Shown: in pieces, positions 17,419 through 25,981 of the stretch | Position numbering within the stretch: the first letter of the stretch is position 1 | How the letters are laid out: each line of letters begins with the position of its first letter | NCBI GenBank assembly: GCA_014378765.1 | Contig: JACMNA010000033.1 | Location: 1-64,000 of the forward strand | Source of the DNA: Bdellovibrio sp. | GTDB lineage: Bacteria > Bdellovibrionota > Bdellovibrionia > Bdellovibrionales > Bdellovibrionaceae | Direction of reading: 5' to 3' | DNA length: 64,000 bases | Notes under the pieces: generated by a model | Told to the model about the DNA's origin: nothing | The model's input: only the letters and a program-made list of their open reading frames with translations | Databases searched by the model: none | Made by a program: the position numbers and the translations under genes

Positions 17419-18387
17419 TTATAACCAAGGATCCTTTTGATCTAAATAATTTTTAACATAATCACCAATGGCTTTTTCTAAGGGCCATTTCGGTTCTGAT
17501 AAGCCAGCGGCAACCCACTTTTGCATATTAGCTTGCGTAAAATATTGATATTGGTTTTTAATATTTTCAGGCATATCAAGCCAATTGATTTTAACTTCTT
17601 TATTCATAGCTGCAAAAAGGGATTCGGCCAGGTCCATCCAACTTCGAGCTTTGCCGAAGCCCATGTTATAAATTCCGCTTTCGGGTTTTTTATCCATCAG
17701 CTCTTTCATCCACGCGGTTACATCTTTCACGTAAACAAAGTCGCGCAATTGGCGGCCGTCGGCGAATTGCGGGTTGTAAGATTTAAATAAACCCAACTCT
17801 GAATTCTTTTGAATCTGATGATAAGCTTTAAAAGCGACACTGGCCATCGAACCTTTTTCATACTCGTTCGGACCAAACACATTAAAAAATTTCAAGCTGT
17901 ACCAATTAGCCGGAGTTGATTTTTGTTTAACCGCCCAACGGTCCATAATGACTTTAGACTCTCCGTAAAGATTTAAGGGCTTCAATTTTTCTGAGTCATA
18001 AGTATCTTCAAAGCCATTTTCACCGGCGCCGTAGGTGGCCGCACTACTTGCATAAATTAAGTTTTTTTGATTTTGCGAACACCATTCAAAAAGCCGCTGT
18101 GAATATTGAAAGTTGTTATTGTAAAGAAAATCCCAGTCGGTTTCGGTGGTGGATGAGCAAGCGCCCATATGAATCATCCATGTAACATTTTTGCGGGCTT
18201 CTTCGGTGGCTAAAAAACTCCATAACTCATGGCCTTCAAAAAATTGGGTGTATTTACGCTTTTGTAAAAGATTCCTACTAGCAAGGTTCACGGTATCGAT
18301 CGCGACAATATTGTCGAGACCCGCTTGGTTAAGTTCCCAAATCATCGCACTACCAATAAAACCATTCGCTCCGGTAACAATAATCAT
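17419..18387 (-). CDS. hldD: ADP-L-glycero-D-manno-heptose 6-epimerase
   Basis: Last step of ADP-heptose synthesis for the inner core of lipopolysaccharide; NAD(P)-dependent extended SDR. The 322-aa protein has the cofactor loop GANGFIG at residues 6-12, the HMGACSSTTETDWDFLYNNN block diagnostic of HldD, the catalytic YGESK (YxxxK), and NVFGPNEY. Its presence says the cell makes heptose-containing LPS, so it has an outer membrane. It lies 3 bp upstream of the hydroxylase gene on the same strand and is divergent from the processing protease. Confidence 0.95.
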   Translation of the reverse strand: MIIVTGANGFIGSAMIWELNQAGLDNIVAIDTVNLASRNLLQKRKYTQFFEGHELWSFLATEEARKNVTWMIHMGACSSTTETDWDFLYNNNFQYSQRLFEWCSQNQKNLIYASSAATYGAGENGFEDTYDSEKLKPLNLYGESKVIMDRWAVKQKSTPANWYSLKFFNVFGPNEYEKGSMASVAFKAYHQIQKNSELGLFKSYNPQFADGRQLRDFVYVKDVTAWMKELMDKKPESGIYNMGFGKARSWMDLAESLFAAMNKEVKINWLDMPENIKNQYQYFTQANMQKWVAAGLSEPKWPLEKAIGDYVKNYLDQKDPWL

Positions 18388-18645
18388 GCTTGTTAGTATC
18401 TGGTATGACTCACAATGTTCGCAACAAATAATCAGTGCCTAGATCCCCGCGTCCGCTTAAAAAGTTGTGATTAAATTAGACAGTATTGAAATATATTCTT
18501 GTGCTGCCGTTTATGGGCCCACTAGCGAGGTTTTCAGGGTCAAAATACCAGGCACAGGCGTTGCTTTGTTCTAACGATAGGAAACCATCTGTTTGGGGAA
18601 ATAGATTCTTGGTTTACTTGGTTTGATTAACTCGGGGGAGTTATT
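18388..18645. other. Divergent intergenic region, hldD / protease
   Basis: 258 bp between two divergent genes, expected to hold both promoters. I see a GGGGGAG ribosome site (18634-18640) that fixes the unusual TTG start of the protease. No convincing -35/-10 pair, hairpin or repeat stood out, and a 37-codon frame from 18513 has no ribosome site. Confidence 0.6.
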
Positions 18646-20244
18646 TTGAAGTCATGGGGAGCGGTTTTAGTTACAGCCATGGGATTTCTTGTGGGGATGA
18701 TCTTAGCGGGAGTCGGGGGACTTTCAGCTAAGACGTCTTTTTCAACCGCAAATGAAATTATCCAACAAAAAAAAATTGAATCCTACTGGAGCGAGTCTGA
18801 CCTTGGTAAGGATGAGCTTTTTGAGGTTATTTCTAATTCTAATTGTCAAAGCTCTGAAAAATACTTTTTAGCGTGCATTAACTCGGTTATTCAAACGGCG
18901 GATGATTTCGATCTTGAATTAGTGCCAGCTACGGGCCGGCTTGAAAAAACAAACTTTCAAGCCTTGGACCAAACTGAACAAAATCGACTATTACCCTTTG
19001 CTACGATTTATGCCAAACAACTTCACCAACTCATTAACTTTGAAAATTTATGGGGTCAGCTGTTAGATTTAATGCCTAATGAAAAGAAGGCCACACTCAT
19101 CGCTAATGGAATCAATGGCTTTTTGTCTATTTATAAAGACCCACATACTTACATCTTACCAAATAACTATTATGAAGAAATTGGCTCTAAACTAGAGCGT
19201 TCAAACCTTTTCGTTGGTATTGCCCTTGAGCGTAACCAACGACAGATTCGCATTCGTAAAATATTTCTGCATTCTGATGCAGACGTGGCTGGATTAAAGC
19301 CCCAGGACGTAATTTTAAATCTTGAAGATCATGATGTGACCACCATGACATTACAAGAAGTTATGCAAGTTTTGAAAGACGCCAATAAGAAGTCTTTTGA
19401 ATTTAAGATTCAGCGTAATGGCGAGACGATGGCCGTCAAGGTGGCGCGTCGGTTCCAAAGCCTTAATCACGTGCAGTTTGATGTTTTAAACGGAATCAGA
19501 AATTATGCCTTAGTCACAATTACTAAGTTTAATCGCGGCGTGTGCGAAGAAGTTTCGAATAAAATTCGCGCGGCGGCTGATAAAAATATTGTAGGCCTTG
19601 TTCTTGATTTACGCGATAATCCGGGTGGCCAGCTTGATGAAGCCGCCTGCCTTGCAGGATTGTTCGTTGGTATTAATAAGAAAATCTATTCGGTCGAGTA
19701 CTTTGACCCGGTTAAATCTAATGAGGTGGTATTAACCACGGGATCATTACTTTACACTGGGCCTTTGTTAGTTTTAGTTAACAGTTCATCGGCTAGCGCT
19801 TCAGAGTTGTTAGCTGGAGCTCTACAAGAATATAAGCGCGCCATTGTCATCGGAGAAAAAACTTTTGGTAAAGGCACTTTTCAAGAATCAGAAATTTGGT
19901 CTAAGAACAACCGAATTACAATGTTTAAAACCCAAGGCTATTATTTGTTACCAAGTCAGTTATCAACGCAAATTGTGGGCGTAACTCCCGACATAGAGTT
20001 AACGGAACCGCATTTGCAAATCCGCGAAGAAAATAATTACTTCAACCCGGTCCATAATCCAAAGGCCCGCGCAGGCGTAGCAAGGCACTCCGTCTATTTT
20101 GAAGAGAACTTGAAAAAGTGCTCGGCCAATAAAAATTCATTTCAGTCAGATGATATTATTCTTAAAAAGGCGTTAGAAGTTCTGGCATGCCGACAACTAA
20201 CATCGACTTTAGCTACGCAGTTTAATATTGAGGACTTCAATTAA
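18646..20244 (+). CDS. S41-family C-terminal processing protease
   Basis: Periplasmic serine protease of the CtpA/Prc type that trims or degrades envelope proteins from their C-termini. The 532-aa protein has an N-terminal membrane segment or signal anchor (about residues 8-28), a PDZ domain at about 185-265 (GLKPQDVILNLEDHDV), and the S41 core with VLDLRDNPGGQLDEA, the Ser nucleophile in NSSSASASELLAGAL and the Lys base in EKTFGKGTFQ, so it is a Ser-Lys dyad enzyme. It starts with TTG, chosen because GGGGGAG lies 5 nt upstream. The C-terminal 80 residues after the protease core hold several Cys. It overlaps the convergent ATP-grasp gene by 8 bp. Confidence 0.92.
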   Translation: MKSWGAVLVTAMGFLVGMILAGVGGLSAKTSFSTANEIIQQKKIESYWSESDLGKDELFEVISNSNCQSSEKYFLACINSVIQTADDFDLELVPATGRLEKTNFQALDQTEQNRLLPFATIYAKQLHQLINFENLWGQLLDLMPNEKKATLIANGINGFLSIYKDPHTYILPNNYYEEIGSKLERSNLFVGIALERNQRQIRIRKIFLHSDADVAGLKPQDVILNLEDHDVTTMTLQEVMQVLKDANKKSFEFKIQRNGETMAVKVARRFQSLNHVQFDVLNGIRNYALVTITKFNRGVCEEVSNKIRAAADKNIVGLVLDLRDNPGGQLDEAACLAGLFVGINKKIYSVEYFDPVKSNEVVLTTGSLLYTGPLLVLVNSSSASASELLAGALQEYKRAIVIGEKTFGKGTFQESEIWSKNNRITMFKTQGYYLLPSQLSTQIVGVTPDIELTEPHLQIREENNYFNPVHNPKARAGVARHSVYFEENLKKCSANKNSFQSDDIILKKALEVLACRQLTSTLATQFNIEDFN

Positions 20245-21361
20245 TTTTAACGGCCGCAAATCCGCCACCAGCCGTGCGTAGATTTGTGGTTTGTCCTTGA
20301 TAAAGCCGGGCCACAATAAGCTGCAACTGATTCTTATAAGCGTAGCAACGCAAATCATACTTCATCATTAGTTTCTTGCCTTCATGCTCAACTTCAACCT
20401 CTGAAGGCATCGAAAGTTTCTGCGCGATAAAGTTTTCTTGAAACACTTCATTAAACGTTTTAGCGCTGATCGAGGCTCCGCGGTAAGCTTGCTTGCTGCC
20501 AAATGAATTTCGCGGTTTAAAAAACAAATTTTTTCGGTCAGACCAAATTTTTTCACGATCTGCATTTGCTAAATCATGAAGTGGTAATAAGCTTTGGGGC
20601 TTTGGTAAATCGATTTGCTGATTCCAATCTAAAAATCTTTTTTTATCGGCCAGCATAAAGTACTCGTAAGGATTCGGCGAAAGTTCGATTTTTTTTTGGT
20701 TATATAGATCTTTTATTAAAGCTGACCGCGGCTCTTGCAGCATAAAATCAGTATAACGGTTGTAAACTAAGCCCGCCGCCTGCATTGCATCGGTGCCATC
20801 TACAGACACAATTTTGCTTTTCACCCCGTGCTTATTAAATAACGCCTGGTAAATTAAAAACTCTATATAAAGTCTTTGCTGTTCGGGCTGATCGTCGAAG
20901 ATGGCAATGGTTTCATTTTTTCCGGATGAAAGCTTGATTTCGTTTTTAAACATCGAAATCAAATCATTTTCGTTCCAAGCGCCAACGGGGTTCGGCAACT
21001 TTAAAAAAGAATACAGTTCTAAACCCAAAGCTAAAAATGAGGCGTTCGTGTTGATCTCGATCAGCTCAAGTTGGCCTTCGGCATTGATGTGAAAATCGTA
21101 ACTCATGCAGGCCGAGTAATTATCTGGCTTGCGCACGCCATAAGTTTCGAACTCGGCCGCTAAATGCGTTGTGCCCCATTCGCGTAGTTGCCAGTAATGA
21201 TTGATTTCAGTTTGAATTGATTGCACTTGCTTTGAACTTAAAGTCACTTGATAAGGCGAGATCAATTGCTCATAGATTAAATTATTAAGCACTTCGACAC
21301 TGAGTTGCGGGTATTTTTCATTTAAGAATGTGACGAAACTTGCTTTCAAATTCATGCTCAT
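20237..21361 (-). CDS. ATP-grasp-like protein of unknown function
   Basis: A 374-aa cytoplasmic protein. The order of the C-terminal half suggests an ATP-grasp ligase: a Lys strand FFKPRNSFGSKQAYRG, then a metal-site-like MKYDLRCYAY, and a closing TTNLRTAGGGFAAV loop. The N-terminal half has YDFHINAEGQLELIEINTNAS, which resembles the metal-binding Glu/Asn strand of such enzymes, so the domain order may be permuted. I cannot name a substrate. It is alone on its strand: 31 bp divergent from xthA and overlapping the processing protease by 8 bp at its 3' end. Confidence 0.7.
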   Translation of the reverse strand: MSMNLKASFVTFLNEKYPQLSVEVLNNLIYEQLISPYQVTLSSKQVQSIQTEINHYWQLREWGTTHLAAEFETYGVRKPDNYSACMSYDFHINAEGQLELIEINTNASFLALGLELYSFLKLPNPVGAWNENDLISMFKNEIKLSSGKNETIAIFDDQPEQQRLYIEFLIYQALFNKHGVKSKIVSVDGTDAMQAAGLVYNRYTDFMLQEPRSALIKDLYNQKKIELSPNPYEYFMLADKKRFLDWNQQIDLPKPQSLLPLHDLANADREKIWSDRKNLFFKPRNSFGSKQAYRGASISAKTFNEVFQENFIAQKLSMPSEVEVEHEGKKLMMKYDLRCYAYKNQLQLIVARLYQGQTTNLRTAGGGFAAVKIN

Positions 21362-21392
21362 TTATTGTTGCCACACCCACGGGTAGGAAACA

Positions 21393-22172
21393 ATGAAAAC
21401 TATCAAACTTGTCACATGGAACGTAAATGGAATTCGCGCCAGCTTTGATAAAGGCTTGGGCCAACTTGTGCGCGACGTGAAGCCCGATATTATTTGTTTA
21501 CAAGAAACCAAAGCGCATAAAGAACAAGTAAACCCTGAATTACAATCTTTAGGTTACGCGCACCATTTTTGGTCGTCGGCCGAAAGAAAAGGCTATTCGG
21601 GAGTAGCGACTTTTCTGCATGAGGCTCCGAAGCGCACGCAGACATCTATCGATCACCCCCAGTACGAAAAAGAAGGTCGCATTGTTTGGACTCAGCACGC
21701 TGACTTTGATTTATATAATATTTATTTTCCAAATGGCGGCTCGGGTGAGCTAAGACATCAATTCAAACAAACCTTCTTAAAAGATTTAACTAGTCACCTT
21801 AAATTCGAAATGAAAAAGGGAAAGCAAATCATCGTCGTCGGTGATTATAATGTGGCCCACCAAGCGATTGATATTTATGATCCAGTCATGATGTCGCGCG
21901 TGTCGGGATTTTTACCCGAAGAGCGTCAGTGGTTCACTGAATTTTTAAATTCAGGATTTGTGGATTGTTACCGCTATTTAAATCCTACTAAGAAAAATAT
22001 TTATTCTTGGTGGTCTTACAAAGAAATGGCGCGAATCAAAAACCGTGGTTGGCGCATCGATTATATTTGTGCAACTTCGGGGCTAATAAAGCATTTAAAA
22101 AAATGTGAAGTTCTTATGGAGCAATTGGGTTCAGATCATTGCCCCGTGATGGCCGAATTTCAGTTTGAGTAA
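21393..22172 (+). CDS. xthA: Exodeoxyribonuclease III
   Basis: AP endonuclease and 3'-5' exonuclease for base-excision repair. The 259-aa protein shows the full EEP-fold set: TWNVNGIRA (Asn), ICLQETKA (metal-binding Glu), NIYFPNGG (Tyr/Asn), VVGDYNVAHQAIDIY (Asp/Asn), WRIDYI and the terminal GSDHCPV (catalytic His). It is a single-gene unit, divergent from the ATP-grasp gene and convergent with the transpeptidase gene. Confidence 0.96.
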   Translation: MKTIKLVTWNVNGIRASFDKGLGQLVRDVKPDIICLQETKAHKEQVNPELQSLGYAHHFWSSAERKGYSGVATFLHEAPKRTQTSIDHPQYEKEGRIVWTQHADFDLYNIYFPNGGSGELRHQFKQTFLKDLTSHLKFEMKKGKQIIVVGDYNVAHQAIDIYDPVMMSRVSGFLPEERQWFTEFLNSGFVDCYRYLNPTKKNIYSWWSYKEMARIKNRGWRIDYICATSGLIKHLKKCEVLMEQLGSDHCPVMAEFQFE

Positions 22173-22197
22173 TTAGCCTTAAAGCAGCCATGAATCA

Positions 22198-23526
22198 TTA
22201 ACTTCGCTTACGGCGAGGTACGCTGGCAAAACGACGCAGGCGCGAAGGCTTCGCGGGTGTCTCTTGAATGGCGGCCGCTTTTTCATCTAACTTTTCTTTA
22301 TAATATTTACGAAACATCATTTCGCCTAAGGCCGACGATTTAACTGTCCACTTTTTTACGTTCACCGTGATTGCGGCAACGGCGATTTTATCTTGATCAT
22401 CTGAAGCATAGCCCACGAACCAGTCATTGCGACCCTTTGGATTCATGCCCGAAAAGTGGCCGGTTTTTCCGCCCATTTCAATCTCGCGAAATTTTTTATC
22501 ACGCACGATTTTACGAAAAGTTTTGCGAGACGTACCGGTTAGAATTGTTTGCTCCATCATTTCACGCACCTTAGCCGCTGATTCAGGTCTTAAAATCTGG
22601 CCGCGTTCTAAAATTTGCGCTTTGTAAATCTTCTCATTTTTACTATTCTCAAGTGAGTCGACGATGTAAGGCACAAGCATTTTGCCATCGTTAATAATTG
22701 TCGAAGCAATCATGGCTCCGTGCACGGGGCTCATCGTATTAAACCGGTTAAAGCCTGATGCCACTTCCGTTAATTGAAAACCTTTTTCAGTCGGAACTGA
22801 TGCTTGACTAGTCTCAACGAAAAAGTCGGTCGGCATTGATTCATTGAACATAAATCGGTTCGCGTACTCAGTTAAATCTTTAGGTTCTAGACTTTCTAAG
22901 CTTAAGCGGCCAAATGCGGTATTAATGGAACGGGCAAACGCTTCTTTGAGCGTAATGAAGCGTGTCCATTTATTAACTTTGTCGGAAAGAACATTCTTTT
23001 TATAAAGCGTGTAGTTACCGCCATTGTAACCGATGCGATGTTGCGGGCTAACGCCGGCTTTATCGACCGCCGCTGAAGCCGTGATCACTTTAAAAATACT
23101 GGCTGCGGGAAAGCTAGCCCGTAAGGCTAAGTTTGAACCTTGCGGATTGGCTTTTTCATAACTGGACATCGCTAAAATGCGGCCGGTCTTAGCATCCATC
23201 ATCACGATTGCGCCGTAATCGGGACGGTAACGTTTAAGTAAAGCTTCGGCTTCTTTTTGTAAATCATCTTGAAGCGTGTAATTGATTTTTAAAGTCAGCT
23301 TGTCGGATTCGCCTTCAGGTGAAAAAACGGCTTCAGCTGGTCTTCTATTAGCTTTAATCGAAGCCGACAAAGATTCTGAGATCACTTTTCGTGATTCGAG
23401 CGTTTTTTTAAGCCATTCATCTTCTGATGCGGGCACTTCTCGTTCATTAAAGAACAAAAAGGCAGATAGAAACAAAGCTGTTGGCATCAACATCCATGAT
23501 GCAATTCGGCGTCTTCCTTGAAACAT
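22198..23526 (-). CDS. Penicillin-binding transpeptidase, short form
   Basis: D,D-transpeptidase that cross-links peptidoglycan in the periplasm. The 442-aa protein has one N-terminal membrane anchor (about residues 9-26) and a transpeptidase domain with Ser143-x-x-Lys146 (SIFK), Ser200-x-Asn202 (SIN) and Lys354-Thr-Gly (KTG). There is no large N-terminal dimerisation domain as in PBP2/PBP3; only about 70 residues precede the catalytic domain. The C-terminus is very basic. The start is uncertain: ATG 23526 lacks a clear ribosome site, and a TTG at 23562 has AGAGG only 2 nt upstream. It is divergent from the TetR gene, 63 bp away. Confidence 0.88.
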   Translation of the reverse strand: MFQGRRRIASWMLMPTALFLSAFLFFNEREVPASEDEWLKKTLESRKVISESLSASIKANRRPAEAVFSPEGESDKLTLKINYTLQDDLQKEAEALLKRYRPDYGAIVMMDAKTGRILAMSSYEKANPQGSNLALRASFPAASIFKVITASAAVDKAGVSPQHRIGYNGGNYTLYKKNVLSDKVNKWTRFITLKEAFARSINTAFGRLSLESLEPKDLTEYANRFMFNESMPTDFFVETSQASVPTEKGFQLTEVASGFNRFNTMSPVHGAMIASTIINDGKMLVPYIVDSLENSKNEKIYKAQILERGQILRPESAAKVREMMEQTILTGTSRKTFRKIVRDKKFREIEMGGKTGHFSGMNPKGRNDWFVGYASDDQDKIAVAAITVNVKKWTVKSSALGEMMFRKYYKEKLDEKAAAIQETPAKPSRLRRFASVPRRKRS

Positions 23527-23589
23527 AATATAAGCATAACACAAAAAAAAAGATGTGCTCAAGCCCTCTAGTTCGAATAATATGACCGC

Positions 23590-24210
23590 ATGAAAACAAA
23601 AGAACGGATTCTACTTGGCGCGCTCGACCTTTTTAATAAGGATGCCGCGACTGAAGTAACAACAAATGATATCGCCCGCGAGTTAAAAATGAGCCCGGGG
23701 AACCTTTATTTTCACTATAAAAATAAAGAACAAATCATTCGAGAACTATTCAAACGTCTAGCTCTAGAGACCAACCTCATCTGGAAACCGCAAACAAAAT
23801 TAGCAAAAAAAAATGAAAAGATTCAATTGGTTGATTTTATCGAACGCAATTTAGAACTTTATTGGAAATTTCGTTTTTTTCACCGCGAACTGTACACGTT
23901 AAGAAAAAAAGACGCCGAACTTTCTAAAATGTGGCGCCTGCACTTAAAAAAGTTAACCAGGTTAATGATCATTCTGTATAAACACTGGGTGCGCGCCGAA
24001 GTGATGGTACCAAGCAAAACCGTTAACGAAATGGAATTTGTGGCTGAGCTACTTTTCGTTTCTTCAAATAGCTTCATGCTCTTTTTCGAAACTGTCGACC
24101 GCGTTCCGCATCAGCGCACAATCAACAAAGCGCAGAAACATATTATGCGAATGCTTGTGCCGTACATGACTGGCGAAACAAAAGACAGCTTTGAAAAATT
24201 TATTCAATAA
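23590..24210 (+). CDS. TetR-family transcriptional regulator
   Basis: A 206-aa protein with a classical N-terminal TetR helix-turn-helix (residues about 8-50: VTTNDIARELKMSPGNLYFHYKNKEQII) and an all-helical ligand or dimer domain. The ligand is unknown. The HTH and the RELYTLRKKDAEL segment recall TetR proteins with a large aromatic-rich pocket. Its closest neighbours are the divergent penicillin-binding transpeptidase and a downstream small secreted protein gene; by the usual rule for TetR proteins it may control one of these, but no operator is evident in the 63-bp gap. Confidence 0.92.
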   Translation: MKTKERILLGALDLFNKDAATEVTTNDIARELKMSPGNLYFHYKNKEQIIRELFKRLALETNLIWKPQTKLAKKNEKIQLVDFIERNLELYWKFRFFHRELYTLRKKDAELSKMWRLHLKKLTRLMIILYKHWVRAEVMVPSKTVNEMEFVAELLFVSSNSFMLFFETVDRVPHQRTINKAQKHIMRMLVPYMTGETKDSFEKFIQ

Positions 24211-24303
24211 GGGCTTATAACCGTCACTATTAGCGTCTGTAATCGCCTGCATTCACGCCCAAATTGGCAACCTTGTTGCTTTAGTTCTGGTGGGGGAATT
24301 CAA

Positions 24304-24645
24304 ATGAGACATCTGGTTATAATAGTACTGTCGGTAGCACTTTATTCACTGAACTCGTTAGCTGATTGTGGCGCCTTAGTTGGGGAACTAAAAGCCATGA
24401 AACAAGCCCAAACGACCATTCAAATATCGCTTATCTCAAACCACGGATTATTCGCGACCACGCTAGAAAGCTACTCTGAAGCGCTTTCTGAGTCGGGTGG
24501 TAAGGCCTATAAGACGATCTCGTCGAATATGAATAACAGCGTTTCATCAATTCGTGATCGAGGCCTCAAGGCGCAAAAAACTGCGCTTAAGTTAGAAGAA
24601 GCAACGGACGATTTGATTCAGCGTATTTCTAAGTGTTTAAAGTAA
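24304..24645 (+). CDS. Small secreted protein of unknown function
   Basis: A 113-aa protein with a Sec signal peptide (hydrophobic core residues 4-18, likely cleavage near SLA-DCG). The mature part is Ser-rich and helical with two Cys, one just after the predicted cut (residue 22) and one three residues before the end (residue 111), so they may pair. A GGGGG ribosome site stands 7 nt before the ATG. The 3' end overlaps the convergent secreted-protein gene by 28 bp. No family recognised. Confidence 0.7.
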   Translation: MRHLVIIVLSVALYSLNSLADCGALVGELKAMKQAQTTIQISLISNHGLFATTLESYSEALSESGGKAYKTISSNMNNSVSSIRDRGLKAQKTALKLEEATDDLIQRISKCLK

Positions 24646-25181
24646 TCGATATTAAATCCTACGGGTCGACGCTCTGATGTTGACCCATCATTTTCTTTGG
24701 TCATTTGACCATAATACAAACGATCCACTTCGATTTTAAAAATTCCATACTTCAAATCTCCCGCATGGGGAATTTGAGTTTCCTTTTTCACATTAAATAA
24801 AGCGCATCGTAATCCGGTGATATCTTTTGAATCGCTAATGGTCCAATCAGTAAATCCACAAACTTTCCGACTATTAAGATCTTGAATCGCTTGAGAGTTA
24901 GAAACACTTAGTGAAACATTTAAATAAGTGAAGTCGATCCATTCAACGTGCTCGGCCGTAAAAACTACGTAGCCGGTTGTTTCAAAGATAAATGAAATTT
25001 GTTGGCAGTTTCGATCAGCATAAAACTTTTCAGTTGAGGTAACAAAATTGCCTTTTACAGCCTGCTCTTTTATTAAGCCATCCTTACATTCGATTTGCCA
25101 GAGTCCGCTTGGTAAAGTGGTTCCAAAAACAGACTTCGCCCAAAAAAACCCAGCAAAAAGATAGAATAAACTCGATTTCAT
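24618..25181 (-). CDS. Secreted cysteine-containing protein of unknown function
   Basis: A 187-aa protein with a Sec signal peptide ending near VFG-TTLPSG. The mature chain is mainly beta-strand and begins GLWQIECKDGLI; it holds four Cys that could make two disulfides. A start GTG two codons earlier (25187) is equally possible; neither has a strong ribosome site. No known family seen. It converges with and overlaps by 28 bp another small secreted protein gene. Confidence 0.68.
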   Translation of the reverse strand: MKSSLFYLFAGFFWAKSVFGTTLPSGLWQIECKDGLIKEQAVKGNFVTSTEKFYADRNCQQISFIFETTGYVVFTAEHVEWIDFTYLNVSLSVSNSQAIQDLNSRKVCGFTDWTISDSKDITGLRCALFNVKKETQIPHAGDLKYGIFKIEVDRLYYGQMTKENDGSTSERRPVGFNIDYFKHLEIR

Positions 25182-25360
25182 TCGCACAACTTACTTGAGC
25201 TCTAAAACTCTTTCTAGATATAACTTTAGTAAAAACAGGTAGATAAAAAGCTCAATTATTTACAAGGAAAGCGAATTTTTACCCCAAAAATAGCGAAATT
25301 ATATGGTGCATTAAGACTTGAGTCTTAAAAAATATATAGAAGTTTCAAGCACTTACGAGG

Positions 25361-25375
25361 TTACATTTTATGTAA
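25361..25375. promoter_or_regulatory. Perfect 15-bp palindrome upstream of the DksA-like gene
   Basis: TTACAT-TTT-ATGTAA, a perfect inverted repeat with 6-bp arms, about 110 bp before the DksA-like start. It lies in an AT-rich region and could be a repressor site or a cruciform; chance is not excluded. Confidence 0.4.
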
Positions 25376-25419
25376 GATTTTTTATTGCAATAAATACAAA
25401 TATACCATTAGATAAGGCG

Positions 25420-25434
25420 GTTCCAAATTGGAAC
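25420..25434. promoter_or_regulatory. Perfect 15-bp palindrome, candidate operator
   Basis: GTTCCAA-A-TTGGAAC, a perfect dyad with 7-bp arms and a single central base, 50 bp before the DksA-like ATG. The size and symmetry fit a homodimeric helix-turn-helix protein. It lies where a promoter core or 5' leader is expected, so binding would block transcription. No regulator is identified. Confidence 0.5.
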
Positions 25435-25483
25435 TTAAGTTTTAGGCAGGTAGGCCGAAACGACTAATCTCAACGGAGGATAA

Positions 25484-25867
25484 ATGGCTAAGAGCACGGG
25501 ATCTAAAGTTACTGAAAAGGTAGTTAAAGAGTGTCGCGATAAGTTGATGAAGACGAAAATGGACTTATTAAACCGTGTGAGAGAAGCCCGCGAGAAATTA
25601 GATCTAGGTGAAAAAGGTGGAGACGAAGCCGACCAAACCATGCGCCTTTTAGCCGAACAAGAAATGTTAAATTTAAATGATCGACTAAGATCACAATTAT
25701 TTGAAATTGAAAGCGCCTTAGGCCGCATCGAAAACGGATCATTCGGAAACTGCGAAGAGACCGACGAAGCGATCGAAGTTGAACGTCTACGCGCAATTCC
25801 TTGGACTCGCTTAAGCATCGAAGGTGCTGAGATTCGCGAGTCGGTAAACCGTCGTTACGCTCGGTAG
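25484..25867 (+). CDS. DksA/TraR-like protein with degenerate zinc finger
   Basis: RNA-polymerase secondary-channel protein of the DksA type, expected to act with ppGpp on stable-RNA and stress promoters. The 127-aa protein has the coiled-coil hairpin (residues about 10-80) with tip acidic residues Asp47 and Asp50, matching the DxxD of DksA, followed by the C-terminal globular part GRIENGSFGNCEETDEAIEVERL. The four zinc-binding Cys of DksA map to Cys90, Thr93, Ser111 and Gly114, so three of four are lost and zinc cannot be bound in the usual way. An AACGGAGG ribosome site precedes the ATG. A strong terminator follows. Confidence 0.88.
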   Translation: MAKSTGSKVTEKVVKECRDKLMKTKMDLLNRVREAREKLDLGEKGGDEADQTMRLLAEQEMLNLNDRLRSQLFEIESALGRIENGSFGNCEETDEAIEVERLRAIPWTRLSIEGAEIRESVNRRYAR

Positions 25868-25875
25868 TTTTTAAG

Positions 25876-25911
25876 ATTTATTCTCTTGCTAAATTAAAGC
25901 CCTCAAGTGAA
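25876..25911. repeat. 36-bp direct repeat, left copy
   Basis: Identical over all 36 bases to 26417-26452. Read on the minus strand it contains the last ten codons plus stop of the small secreted protein gene at 26419-26640, so it looks like a copied 3' end of that gene. Beyond the exact match the two copies stay related: both continue to a GGG(C/T)TTTTTC(A/G)TTTA stretch. It lies right behind the DksA-like gene. Confidence 0.85.
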
Positions 25912-25926
25912 CCTTGCGGGCTTTTT
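25896..25926 (+). terminator. Intrinsic terminator of the DksA-like gene
   Basis: AAAGCCC-T-CAAG, loop TGAAC, CTTG-C-GGGCTTT followed by further T residues: an 11-bp stem with one mismatch, 29 bp after the stop codon. The 5' arm is part of the 36-bp repeat, while the 3' arm is unique to this copy. Confidence 0.8.
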
Positions 25927-25981
25927 CATTTAGTACAATCCAATTTCTTGATTTATAAATTAAGTTAGGCAAACAACTTCT

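Noticed and set aside
18513-18626. 37-codon frame in the hldD/protease gap
   Set aside because: No ribosome site, no hydrophobic or domain-like pattern; expected by chance.
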